Source: HXMU1420-13 sp034669965
GTDB taxonomy: Bacteria > Bacteroidota > Rhodothermia > Balneolales > Balneolaceae
Assembly: GCA_034669965.1 (NCBI GenBank)
Contig: JAXMOK010000004.1
Coordinates: 156,517-220,516 of the forward strand
DNA length: 64,000 bases
Direction: 5' to 3'
Each line of letters begins with the position of its first letter. Position 1 is the stretch's first letter. Position numbers and translations under genes: made by a program. Below the pieces are notes generated by a model, which made no database searches, was not told the DNA's origin, and saw only the letters and a program-made list of their open reading frames with translations. Positions 1 to 8,603 of the stretch are shown here, piece by piece.

Positions 1-982
1 TTACTGCCACGAACCGCTCCATGCTGTGCGAAACCGGCGTAAGCGTTCGAAGGTAGGCATAAATGGCTCGTAAATCTTCCTCATTCATCTTACTGTAAGG
101 TCTCCAAGGCATGGAAGTATTGAATTCACCCGGGCTAATCATTTGTTGATTTACATCATGTTCTGGATCTTGAAATCGTTTAAAAGCGGCTACAAAAGCT
201 TCTTCATTCCAAGCTCCGATACCGGTTTCCATATCCGGAGTTATGTTGGCTGACTTAACGTTGCCGCCAGGAACATGAAATTCCATTCCACCGGCAAAAT
301 CCATCCCTGGGAGCCGGCCACCTCGTTCATCAATTGGGGTGTGGCAATCGGCACAACTTGCAGCAGTTACCAAATACTTACCATAGGCAATTTTATCGGA
401 TAGTTCGGGTCTTTTTGACATCTCAGGATTCGCCGGAATGGTGTTGATAATCAGGCTCATCGGAAATGGAGAGTTGCTTTCAGGTACATCATTTACCACA
501 GGCTCAAGCGTTCTGAGATACGCTATAATATCGTAAATGTCTTCCGGGTCAACTTTCGAGTAATTGGTGTAAGGCATGATTGGAAACATGGGCGAACCAT
601 CTTTTCGAACCCCGGCAGTAACAGCTCTGTAAATCTCCCCATCACTCCATTCACCTAAATTGTAGGGCGTTAAATTCTTTGCATAGTAATCGCCGGGAAA
701 TCCATGATCTAAGCCAAATAAATTTCCTCCCTTACCCAAGTTTTCTTCATCCAAAGAATGGCCGAACTTCGAATAGTTGCGATCGGAATGGCAATCGGTA
801 CAAGCAAAAACGTGATTGGCAAGATATTTTCCGTGCTTAACCCGTTCGGGGGTAATTTCGATCGCCAACTCAGGCGCATCGTCTACGGCCGGTAAAGCCG
901 TGTTTACATAGATTAGTAGTCCACCCACTAATAACACAATAATTCCTACTATTACAGCAGCTATTTTCCCTATTAACTTCAT
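1..982 (-). CDS. Membrane-anchored diheme cytochrome c (3' end outside window)
   Basis: The ATG is at 982 and the frame is still open at base 1, so about 327 codons are visible and the stop lies beyond the window. Residues 1-28 form one hydrophobic segment that could anchor the protein, with the rest in the periplasm. Two covalent haem c motifs are visible: CTDCH at residues 61-65 and CADCH at 210-214. Each is followed by the 'GG..F' and 'NLTP/NITP' segments seen in gluconate/alcohol dehydrogenase-type cytochrome c subunits. Those subunits usually carry three haems; only two are seen and the C-terminus is probably close. The likely role is electron transfer from a periplasmic dehydrogenase to the respiratory chain. 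It is divergent from the gene at 1127. The physiological partner is not in view. Confidence 0.8.
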   Translation of the reverse strand, partial: MKLIGKIAAVIVGIIVLLVGGLLIYVNTALPAVDDAPELAIEITPERVKHGKYLANHVFACTDCHSDRNYSKFGHSLDEENLGKGGNLFGLDHGFPGDYYAKNLTPYNLGEWSDGEIYRAVTAGVRKDGSPMFPIMPYTNYSKVDPEDIYDIIAYLRTLEPVVNDVPESNSPFPMSLIINTIPANPEMSKRPELSDKIAYGKYLVTAASCADCHTPIDERGGRLPGMDFAGGMEFHVPGGNVKSANITPDMETGIGAWNEEAFVAAFKRFQDPEHDVNQQMISPGEFNTSMPWRPYSKMNEEDLRAIYAYLRTLTPVSHSMERFVAV

Positions 983-1126
983 GGTACCCAATATTTTTGT
1001 TGATATTCCCCTCTATAGAAAAGTCACTAAAATTTGATAAATCGGAATGTAAAATCCGAATTAAAAAGAGCATTGCCTTTTTTAGGCAGATGCCCCACAT
1101 TGGCTCATCATCAAAAAGAGCAAAGA

Positions 1127-2488
1127 ATGAGCGATTCAAGTCCGAAATTACACAACAAAAATTGGCTTCAGAAAGTAGCAGAGCAAAGCTGGGAGCCGGA
1201 GTTATTGATATCGGGTTTGGCCATTTTTGCCACCTTAAATATGCCCGAATATGTATGGAAATTTCATCACTATTATAAGTTCAATTTACAGCTTGATTCG
1301 GGTTTTATCGATGAATTAGTTCCTATTTTGGTGGTGGGAGTGTTTCTAACTGCATTACAAGTATTGAGCTTCGCATTCATCTTTCATTTTATAGTTCGTG
1401 CCTTTTGGGTTGGCTTAATGGGGCTAACTTCCGTGTACCGAGAGGGAATAAAATATGACGACTTGCCCTATAGTGAGTACTACAAAACAGAAATGAAAAA
1501 GAGAATAGGTGATAAAGACACCTTCCTGTTGGCAACCGATAAACTGGCAAGTCTCATTTTTTCGATCGCTGCTCTTTTTGTGCTTTATCTGATTGGAATA
1601 TCGGTGGTTTATATCGTCTTTTTTATATTGGTAAATGGCGTAAAACTCATGGTAAGCCCCGAAACATTTGATGTGTATTCGAATATAATTTTGATTGTTT
1701 CCGGTGTATTTCTATTAGGAGTTTCAATCATTTCCATTGTCCTTAATATGGAGCGATTTCGAAAAAATGAGAAATATTCTAAAATCCATTTTTTGGTAAA
1801 CTGGCATTTTTCTCAATTGTTTTATCCTTTTATAAACAAACCGATACAGTTTTTAAATCTCACTTTTTTTTCCAACCTCCCAATGAAGAAGGTCTCTTAT
1901 TCTGGGCTAGGTTTCTTTGCCGTTTTTATGGGGATTTTTATGGCAAATACCTTTGAGTTGATGGGTGCTAATCTATGGGAACCCAGAGATTATTATAATG
2001 CACGCTCAACGGCATATTTGATGAATTCAACCAACTATGAAAGTGAATTTGAAGATGGATATTTTAACCGACCAATAATTCCGTCACCAACCTTAAAAAA
2101 AGGCGAATTACTTTCACTATTCATCCCATATTCTAAAATGTTGGATATAAAGCTAGGGCAATTCTGTGATGATTTCAGTCCAGCCGATTCGTTAAGCAGG
2201 TACGAGCGCCGAAAACAAACGAGTAGATATAATCTTGATTGTACCAATCGATTTTTCACCATTGTTTTAAGTGAAGATGATACTCTTGAGTCAGATTTTT
2301 TATTCTACAATCATCCAAAAAATAATCAGGCAGGTTTGCAGGGCTATTTTCGATTGCCTGATTCCATATCAATAGGAAAGCAGGTTCTTGGTATTTATCG
2401 GCCAGTTGTTGATGAGGCAGATGCCAAACGTGATTCAACCGGACGTCTAAAAAGCTATGAAGCCGAGATTCCATTCTGGCTTGAGTGA
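1127..2488 (+). CDS. Conserved polytopic membrane protein of unknown function
   Basis: 453 codons from the ATG at 1127; the frame is open upstream to another ATG at 1034, but 1127 has a purine-rich stretch just ahead and the upstream extension looks non-coding. There are about six hydrophobic segments between residues 20 and 290: one near 25-40, a long pair around 65-110, a pair around 150-195, one near 210-230 and one near 270-290. A soluble C-terminal region of about 160 residues follows, rich in charged and aromatic residues and with two cysteines. No enzyme or transporter motif was recognised. It stands alone, divergent from the cytochrome gene and followed by an unrelated kinase, so context says nothing firm about its job. 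Confidence 0.75.
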   Translation: MSDSSPKLHNKNWLQKVAEQSWEPELLISGLAIFATLNMPEYVWKFHHYYKFNLQLDSGFIDELVPILVVGVFLTALQVLSFAFIFHFIVRAFWVGLMGLTSVYREGIKYDDLPYSEYYKTEMKKRIGDKDTFLLATDKLASLIFSIAALFVLYLIGISVVYIVFFILVNGVKLMVSPETFDVYSNIILIVSGVFLLGVSIISIVLNMERFRKNEKYSKIHFLVNWHFSQLFYPFINKPIQFLNLTFFSNLPMKKVSYSGLGFFAVFMGIFMANTFELMGANLWEPRDYYNARSTAYLMNSTNYESEFEDGYFNRPIIPSPTLKKGELLSLFIPYSKMLDIKLGQFCDDFSPADSLSRYERRKQTSRYNLDCTNRFFTIVLSEDDTLESDFLFYNHPKNNQAGLQGYFRLPDSISIGKQVLGIYRPVVDEADAKRDSTGRLKSYEAEIPFWLE

Positions 2489-2504
2489 TATCAATTAGGA
2501 ATTA

Positions 2505-2545
2505 GTGCCATAGGCATCTTCCGAAGGAATCCCTTTGGGGCCTGC
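2505..2545. repeat. Small palindromic unit downstream of the membrane protein gene
   Basis: The gap between 2489 and 2640 contains a GC-richer island with nested short inverted repeats. CCGAAGG and CCTTTGG can pair across a four-base loop, counting one G-U pair. The composition differs from the AT-rich surroundings, as expected of an intergenic palindromic unit or a weak terminator. No T-tract follows. Confidence 0.3.
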
Positions 2546-2640
2546 GGTAGAATATGATAATTAGGAATAAATCAGTACAAAATATTTTATATAGTTATTG
2601 TATAATAAAGGCTTAACGAATTCATACAATAGTTCTGGTT

Positions 2641-4353
2641 GTGCACAATAATCCGAATCCAAATATACTCACCCGATATCGAATTCAGCTGGTTTCAATA
2701 TTCACGGGGCTGATATTTGCAGTGATTATTCTAAATGTTTGGATCAACATAAAAGGTCGGTTCGATGATTCTATTGCAAATCAAGTTGCACTAACATCCG
2801 AAGGGATATCTTATATCATAAATAATATTAATGCTTCAGCTTTAACACCGGCTGAATTTAAAAAGGTTCTAAATGAGGAACTCAACCACTATTCCGATTT
2901 ATATATCGAGGTTCAAAGCGAGTATGGAGAGACGTTGTATCAGGTTGGAAAAGAATCTGAAAGCCTGAGTGAGCATCAAGAAATCATTGATCTAGGTTCA
3001 AAATTTGAGGATGCTCAAACATGGACGTTAATCGTTAAAACCACTCCTGCATTCTACGACAATACTAATTACGGTTTTATTTACATCGGGCTGTTTATCG
3101 CGATGTCGATGTCATTTTTATTAGGGGTAACCGTGTATTATGCCCAAAAAGCGCGGCAAAATTCTAATAATTTAAGAGAATCCAATATTAAGCTGGCAGA
3201 AGCATGGGAAAAAGCGGAGCAAGCATCGCTGTCGAAGACCAAGTTTTTGGCCAATATGAGCCACGAAATTAGGACTCCGATGAATGTAGTTTTGGGTTTT
3301 ATATCGGTGCTTAAATCAGAGGAAATCACGCAGAAACATCGCGAATATTTAAACTTGATGGAGGTTTCGTCAAAAAACCTGTTGAGTATTGTAAACGATA
3401 TTCTTGAAATCGAAAAACTTGAATCCGGCGAAATTCAACTAACCGAGATTAGGTTCAATCTCCTGTCAGAGCTGCATAAATTGATGAAAATGCAGGAAGT
3501 CTTCTTTGACGAAAAAGGACTATATATTAAGTCTGATTTCAAGGGAGATGCGAAGATTTGGGTGCTTGGGGATTTGAATAAATTCCATCAGATATTTAAT
3601 AACCTTATCCGGAATGCGTTCAAATTTACTGAAAGTGGAGGATTGACTATTAGAGTAAAGGTTGTTGATGAACAAGAATTTGTAAGCTACGAGATATTGG
3701 TTTCCGACACCGGTATTGGAATCCCCGAGGAGAAACGGACTGAAATATTTGAGCGATTTAATCAAATTGATGCCCAACCAAATAGAAAATATGAAGGAAC
3801 CGGACTAGGTCTGGCAATTACCCAAAAACTGGTTGAGGCATTAGGCGGGACTATTGCCGTTGAAAGCAATGTTGGGGTAGGTACAACTTTTGAAGTTAAT
3901 TTCCGGTTCAAAAAAGTTGATGTTCCTGAGGACTCCATCCATGATGATGGACTAAGAAGTGCCGACAATCCCCCCATCCAATTCCCGAATAGTAGGATTT
4001 TAGTTGTTGATGATAACTATGTAAACATTTTGGTCATCCAAAAAACGCTAGAGTACTACGGCATAATTTCTGATTACGCTGAAAGCGCAACGGGTGGCAT
4101 TGAGTTGGCAGCAAAGCATCCATATAATTTAATTTTGATGGATTTACACATGCCCGAAATCGACGGATTTGAGGCAGCTATTTTAATTAAAGAACAAGGC
4201 ATTGATGTCCCGATAGTGGCATTAACCGCTGATGTAACCACCGATGCCAAACGCAAAGCCTTTGAACATGGAATGCCCGACTATCTCACAAAACCATTTT
4301 CAAGAGATAAGCTGCTGATTATTCTGAAAAAGTATCTATTGCAAGAAGTGTAG
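2641..4353 (+). CDS. Membrane hybrid histidine kinase with C-terminal receiver
   Basis: 570 codons from a GTG start at 2641. Architecture: a transmembrane helix at about 15-37, a periplasmic sensor region of about 120 residues, a second helix at about 145-167, a short linker helix, then HisKA with the phospho-acceptor H208 in 'MSHEIRTPMN'. A HATPase_c domain follows (DTGIGIP and GTGLGLAI boxes), then a receiver domain from about residue 452 with the acidic pair in 'VVDD', phospho-acceptor D501 in 'LMDLHMPEIDG' and the conserved Lys in 'LTKPF'. The sensor has no recognised fold. No separate response regulator or HPt gene lies nearby, so the downstream partner must be elsewhere. Single-gene unit. 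Confidence 0.92.
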   Translation: MHNNPNPNILTRYRIQLVSIFTGLIFAVIILNVWINIKGRFDDSIANQVALTSEGISYIINNINASALTPAEFKKVLNEELNHYSDLYIEVQSEYGETLYQVGKESESLSEHQEIIDLGSKFEDAQTWTLIVKTTPAFYDNTNYGFIYIGLFIAMSMSFLLGVTVYYAQKARQNSNNLRESNIKLAEAWEKAEQASLSKTKFLANMSHEIRTPMNVVLGFISVLKSEEITQKHREYLNLMEVSSKNLLSIVNDILEIEKLESGEIQLTEIRFNLLSELHKLMKMQEVFFDEKGLYIKSDFKGDAKIWVLGDLNKFHQIFNNLIRNAFKFTESGGLTIRVKVVDEQEFVSYEILVSDTGIGIPEEKRTEIFERFNQIDAQPNRKYEGTGLGLAITQKLVEALGGTIAVESNVGVGTTFEVNFRFKKVDVPEDSIHDDGLRSADNPPIQFPNSRILVVDDNYVNILVIQKTLEYYGIISDYAESATGGIELAAKHPYNLILMDLHMPEIDGFEAAILIKEQGIDVPIVALTADVTTDAKRKAFEHGMPDYLTKPFSRDKLLIILKKYLLQEV

Positions 4354-4373
4354 AACAGAATTCAACATTCAAT

Positions 4374-4394
4374 ATTGAACATTGAACATTGAAC
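4374..4394. repeat. Heptamer tandem repeat, three copies of ATTGAAC
   Basis: Three exact consecutive copies of a 7-bp unit lie between the hybrid kinase and the flavoprotein, embedded in a longer degenerate stretch (4361-4400). It belongs to a set of period-7 AT-rich intergenic repeats in this window. Confidence 0.85.
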
Positions 4395-4452
4395 ATTCAG
4401 TTACCAATTTTAAATAATTACTAAAATCATTGAGAAGCACTAATAAATTCTT

Positions 4453-4473
4453 AATTGATAATTGATAATTGAT
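4453..4473. repeat. Heptamer tandem repeat, three copies of AATTGAT
   Basis: Three exact consecutive copies of a 7-bp unit sit about 50 bp upstream of the flavoprotein start. Same period and similar AATT core as the other loci at 4374, 6071, 56721 and 63845. Confidence 0.85.
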
Positions 4474-4526
4474 AAATACCCTCTCCTTTCTGCTGAATCC
4501 TTTCTCCGTAACTCCTATCTTTCAGC

Positions 4527-6083
4527 ATGCAAAAAGAACTACAGCTGCGGGTTTTTCCGGAAATAGCCGGACAACCCGACGAACTTAAGGCCTTCGTTTC
4601 CAAAAAAACTGGGATTTCTGAATCCGAAATTCGACACATCGAAATCATCAAACGATCCATCGATGCCCGCCAAAAACAGGTGTACATCAACTTAAAAGTA
4701 CAGGTGTATATCAACGAGGACTTTGAGGAAATCCCCGTATATCTACCCGATTATCCCGATGTACGAAATGCCCGAGAGGTACTGGTGATTGGACTTGGTC
4801 CTGCGGGATTGTTCGCCGCGTTGCAACTCATAGAGCAAGGAATTAAACCCGTAGTGTTGGAGCGAGGGAAAGACGTAAAAGCTCGCATCAAAGATCTAAA
4901 GGGAATTAACGTTCAACACATCGTAAATGAGGATTCGAATTACTGTTTCGGGGAAGGGGGAGCTGGAACTTATTCGGATGGCAAGCTTTATACCCGATCC
5001 AAAAAAAGAGGTGATGTAAATCGTATTTTGGAACTGCTGGTTGGATTTGGCGCTGTGAAAGATATCATGGTGGAAGCTCATCCCCACATCGGGACAAACA
5101 AACTTCCCGGTATTATCGCTAAGATGCGCGAAACGATTCTGGCACACGGCGGTGAAATTCATTTTAACACTCGCGTCACCGATTTTCTGCTTGCCGGAGA
5201 TGCCATCCAAGGAGTAAAAACACTGTCGGGTGATATTTTTAAAGCCGATCAAGTGATCTTGGCAACCGGACATTCAGCGAGAGATATTTTCGAGCTCTTG
5301 CATCAAAATGAAATCGAAATTGAACTGAAGCCTATTTCGATTGGGGTTCGCGTAGAGCATGCCCAATCGCTTATCGATACCATTCAATATTCCTGCGATG
5401 ATCGGGGTGAGTTCTTGCCTCCTTCACCTTACAGCATCGTAAAACAAGTGGACGGACGTGGGGTGTATTCGTTTTGTATGTGTCCGGGTGGCGTTATCGC
5501 GCCTTGTGCTACTAGTCCGGGCGAGATTGTAACCAACGGATGGTCGTCTTCCCGAAGAGCTCGTTCCACTGCGAATTCAGGCATTGTTGTAGAACTTAGA
5601 GAAGCAGATTTCAAACCCTTCGAGAAATTCGGTCCACTTGCCGCGATGGAATTCCAAAAATCCATCGAGCAAAAAGCATGGGAAGCCGCGGGTAAAACTC
5701 AAGCTGCTCCGGCGCAAAAACTTCTTGATTTTATTGAAGGTCGGGTGTCGTCGAATTTACCCGATACGTCTTATTCACCGGGAATTACACCGGTTCAGCT
5801 GGGCGAGGTTTTACCGGAAATCATACACAGCTCTTTGCAAAAAGGTTTTCGGATGTTCGATAAATCCATGAAAGGATATCTGACCAACGAAGCGGTGGTT
5901 CATGCTCCCGAAACACGCACATCGAGTCCCGTTCGAATACCGCGAGATCGAAAGACATTGGAACATGTCCGCATCAAAGGCTTATTCCCATGTGGAGAAG
6001 GAGCCGGGTACGCCGGCGGAATTGTTTCTGCGGCGATAGATGGAGAGAAGGTGGCGGATGCGGTGGCAGCAATTAAGAATTAA
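4527..6083 (+). CDS. FAD-dependent oxidoreductase of the COG2509 type
   Basis: 518 codons. The first ~85 residues are an alpha/beta domain typical of this family. It is followed by a Rossmann dinucleotide-binding motif, GLGPAG at residues 89-94, preceded by a run of small hydrophobics and followed about 20 residues on by an acidic residue in 'VVLERG', as expected for FAD binding. A glycine-rich 'FGEGGAGTYSDGKL' stretch and a C-terminal 'GEGAGYAGGI' FAD-contact motif complete the pattern of BaiN/COG2509 NAD(P)/FAD-dependent dehydrogenases. It is a soluble cytoplasmic protein. The physiological substrate of this family is not established. The last codons and stop lie inside a heptamer repeat shared with the next gene's upstream region. 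Confidence 0.88.
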   Translation: MQKELQLRVFPEIAGQPDELKAFVSKKTGISESEIRHIEIIKRSIDARQKQVYINLKVQVYINEDFEEIPVYLPDYPDVRNAREVLVIGLGPAGLFAALQLIEQGIKPVVLERGKDVKARIKDLKGINVQHIVNEDSNYCFGEGGAGTYSDGKLYTRSKKRGDVNRILELLVGFGAVKDIMVEAHPHIGTNKLPGIIAKMRETILAHGGEIHFNTRVTDFLLAGDAIQGVKTLSGDIFKADQVILATGHSARDIFELLHQNEIEIELKPISIGVRVEHAQSLIDTIQYSCDDRGEFLPPSPYSIVKQVDGRGVYSFCMCPGGVIAPCATSPGEIVTNGWSSSRRARSTANSGIVVELREADFKPFEKFGPLAAMEFQKSIEQKAWEAAGKTQAAPAQKLLDFIEGRVSSNLPDTSYSPGITPVQLGEVLPEIIHSSLQKGFRMFDKSMKGYLTNEAVVHAPETRTSSPVRIPRDRKTLEHVRIKGLFPCGEGAGYAGGIVSAAIDGEKVADAVAAIKN

Positions 6084-6105
6084 GAATTATCAATTAAGAA
6101 TTAGG
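6071..6105. repeat. Heptamer tandem repeat (AATTAAG-like), five in-phase units
   Basis: Five consecutive 7-bp units of the form AATTNNN (AATTAAG, AATTAAG, AATTATC, AATTAAG, AATTAGG) overlap the last codons and stop of the flavoprotein gene. They end three bases before the GNAT start, so the repeat forms the whole intercistronic spacer. Confidence 0.9.
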
Positions 6106-6108
6106 AAT

Positions 6109-6555
6109 ATGGAAATTCAAAAAGCCGATTATATTCAGCTTGATGCGCTCAACAGTCTGTTTGATCAGTATCGGAGATTTTATAAAAAACCCTCTGATTT
6201 GGAAGCGAGCAAAGCGTTTTTGAAGGAACGCATCGAGAAGAACGAGTCAGAGATCTATATGGCTTGGGAGGGAGAAACTGCGATGGGATTTGTTCAGTTA
6301 TTTCCACTGTTTTCATCCACTCGAATGGCAAGGTATTGGTTGCTGAACGACTTATTTGTTGCACCGGAACATCGGGGAAAAGGAGTTTCAAAAGCTTTGA
6401 TTGAAAGAGCTAAAGAACTTTGTAGGGCAACAAATGCCTGTGGAATGTACCTGGAAACAGGAAAGGGGAATGATGTAGGAAATCAACTATATCCAGCCAC
6501 AGGATTTCAAGTGATGAATTCGGTCAATTTTTATGAGTGGACGACAGAAGATTAA
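6109..6555 (+). CDS. GNAT-family N-acetyltransferase
   Basis: 148 codons from the ATG at 6109; the in-frame ATG at 6040 lies within the upstream gene and would encode a basic junk extension. The acetyl-CoA pyrophosphate-binding motif A appears as 'LFVAPEHRGKGVSKALIERA', followed by a C-terminal 'YLETGKGNDVGNQLYPATGF' that matches motif B (the two segments are separated in the protein). Length is normal for a single-domain GNAT. It lies 25 bp after the flavoprotein stop and is probably co-transcribed with it. The acceptor substrate cannot be deduced. Confidence 0.88.
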   Translation: MEIQKADYIQLDALNSLFDQYRRFYKKPSDLEASKAFLKERIEKNESEIYMAWEGETAMGFVQLFPLFSSTRMARYWLLNDLFVAPEHRGKGVSKALIERAKELCRATNACGMYLETGKGNDVGNQLYPATGFQVMNSVNFYEWTTED

Positions 6556-6617
6556 TAATTAGAATGTCTATTATTTTTAAATCTAAAAATTGAATTATAT
6601 TGAAAATCGCTAGGCGA

Positions 6618-6662
6618 TAAGTCATGAAAAATAGTTACTGAAAATGTTCTAGTAATGACTTA
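6618..6662 (+). promoter_or_regulatory. Bulged inverted repeat ahead of the secreted repeat protein
   Basis: TAAGTCAT at 6618-6625 pairs with ATGACTTA at 6655-6662, and TACT at 6636-6639 pairs with AGTA at 6651-6654, giving a stem with a one-sided bulge about 50 bp before the start at 6709. A smaller TCGC/GCGA hairpin lies just upstream. It may be an untranslated-leader structure or operator. No family is recognised. Confidence 0.3.
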
Positions 6663-6708
6663 GGAACCAATATTTTCAATTAGTTTTCCCACTCAAACGT
6701 AGTTTTTT

Positions 6709-8568
6709 ATGATTCGAAGTAACTTTTCAAAGTTCATCAGGCTCTCAGTAATTTTATCACTAGTTAGTTCTGTTTCATTGGCTCAAGTTTCAGACAGCCA
6801 AACATTAAAAAGTGATGCAAATTATAGTAACGATGACCATGTAATAACTTGGGATTTTGAAGACCAAGCGTTTGGGAATTGGGCAGCATTAACAGATTTA
6901 CAATTTGATGTTAGTACAACAGGCGAAATAACTGATGAGCGTGCCTTTACAGGAACATACTCCGTAAAAATACAGTCGGGCAATGACGCTAAAGTGGGGG
7001 CGCTAATAAATGATAATTTGTCTATAGGTGTTTTCGATACTCTGCGAGCTAATGTATACCTTTCTGCAGCTGATTTAGCAGAGATTGAGACGGTTCAAAT
7101 ATTTTTTCTGCATGGACAAAGTTGGGATTTTACTAGTACCGATTATGCAAGTAGTAATTTAACTGCAGATGAGTGGAATGACTTAATACTTATTGCACCT
7201 GAAGGAATTGGAAACACCCAAAGAGTTGGAGTTCAATTTGTCGGTAAAGAAGCTTCAGAATCTTCGATTCTTTATATCGATGATATCTCAATCGCTGAAT
7301 ATGTGCCTGAGGTATTTGAAGCAGAGGGCACCTGGGGATTCGAAAACCAAGTATTGGGTGAATGGCTTCCTCTCGTTGATTTGCAATTCGATAATAACAC
7401 TATGGGTGAAGTATCGAGCGAACAAGCTAGTACGGGTTCGTATTCTGCAAAAATTGAAGTACAAAATGACGCAAGTGTTGGGGCTCTTGTTAACAACACA
7501 TATTCAGTTGGAGTTTTTGATACACTCAGAGCTAACGTTTTTATACCTGCTTCAGAATTAGCTAAAATAGAAACCGTTCAGATTTTCTTTCTGCATGGGG
7601 CAAACTGGGATTTTATAAGTACCGATTATGCAAGTACCAACTTGTCTGCAGATTCATGGAATGAGATTCTATTAATTGCGCCAGAAGGAATAGGAAATAC
7701 TCAGCGTATAGGGATTCAGTTTATTGGTAAAGTGACAAGCGAAACTTCGTTTATGTATATCGATGATATTTCAATTACCGAATATGTTCCAGAAGTATTT
7801 GAGCCCGAAGGAACTTGGGGATTTGAAAATCAGGTATTTGGTGAATGGTTGCCACTTATAGATCTAGAATTCGATAATAGCACAACCGGTACAATATCAT
7901 CAGAAAAAGTGTATTCAGGTCAGTATTCAGCAAAAATACAGGTCGGGAATGATGCTAAAGTTGGTGCTCTTATTAATAATGCCTTCGAAGTACAAGTTGG
8001 GGATACTATGCAAGCACAAGTGTTTATCCCAACCTCGGAATTCGGCTCCATCGAAACAGTTCAAATCTTTGTATTACACGGCAGTAATTGGGATTTTTTA
8101 AGTACCGATTATTCGATGGGTATGCTCTCGGTTGATAGCTGGAATAATTTAATGTTGGTGATACCCGAAGGAGTTGGGAATACTCAGCGTATAGGTATTC
8201 AGTTTGTTGGTAAAGAAACTAGTGAGACGTCATTTATTTTTATTGATAATATCTCAGTCGGGAATAGAAATACAAGTACATCAAATGAATTTGAAGAACT
8301 ACCCAATACGTTTGAATTGAGTCAGAATTATCCGAATCCATTTAATCCTTCTACAAATATAAATTATTACTTACCAATAGGTTCAAATGTAACACTTGAG
8401 GTATTTAATATGCTTGGCCAAAAAGTAGCTACACTAGTTGATGCTCCAAAATCAGCGGGAATGCATACAGTTACATTCGATGCTCAGAACCTAGCATCGG
8501 GGCTGTATTTGTATCGATTAAGTGTTGATTCTTTTGTTCAGATTAAGAGAATGAGTTTGATTAAATAG
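6709..8568 (+). CDS. Secreted three-repeat protein with type IX (type A) sorting domain
   Basis: 619 codons. A signal peptide spans about residues 1-25, ending '..SVSLAQ'. Three tandem beta-rich repeats start at Trp48, Trp209 and Trp370, so the period is exactly 161 residues (483 bp). Each contains 'W.FE.Q..G.W', 'VGALIN', 'VQIF.LHG..WDF.STDY' and 'GNTQR.G.QF.GK'. The fold looks like a galactose-binding/jelly-roll carbohydrate module, but no ligand is certain. After 'FELSQNYPNPFNPST' comes an ~80-residue C-terminal sorting domain containing 'FNMLGQKVATLVD' and 'GLYLYRL', ending in Lys, as in TIGR04183-type T9SS cargo. The protein is therefore expected on the cell surface or secreted. Stand-alone gene. 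Confidence 0.88.
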   Translation: MIRSNFSKFIRLSVILSLVSSVSLAQVSDSQTLKSDANYSNDDHVITWDFEDQAFGNWAALTDLQFDVSTTGEITDERAFTGTYSVKIQSGNDAKVGALINDNLSIGVFDTLRANVYLSAADLAEIETVQIFFLHGQSWDFTSTDYASSNLTADEWNDLILIAPEGIGNTQRVGVQFVGKEASESSILYIDDISIAEYVPEVFEAEGTWGFENQVLGEWLPLVDLQFDNNTMGEVSSEQASTGSYSAKIEVQNDASVGALVNNTYSVGVFDTLRANVFIPASELAKIETVQIFFLHGANWDFISTDYASTNLSADSWNEILLIAPEGIGNTQRIGIQFIGKVTSETSFMYIDDISITEYVPEVFEPEGTWGFENQVFGEWLPLIDLEFDNSTTGTISSEKVYSGQYSAKIQVGNDAKVGALINNAFEVQVGDTMQAQVFIPTSEFGSIETVQIFVLHGSNWDFLSTDYSMGMLSVDSWNNLMLVIPEGVGNTQRIGIQFVGKETSETSFIFIDNISVGNRNTSTSNEFEELPNTFELSQNYPNPFNPSTNINYYLPIGSNVTLEVFNMLGQKVATLVDAPKSAGMHTVTFDAQNLASGLYLYRLSVDSFVQIKRMSLIK

Positions 8569-8603
8569 ATATTTGTCTAGCCGTAAATTTGAGAAGAGGA
8601 ATA

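Noticed and set aside
870..1139. Minus-strand ORF overlapping the cytochrome and membrane protein starts
   Set aside because: It is out of frame with the cytochrome c gene, whose ATG at 982 and two haem motifs are clear; no features of its own.
4374..6105. Period-7 repeats as a CRISPR array
   Set aside because: Units are 7 bp with no unique spacers and no cas genes are present.
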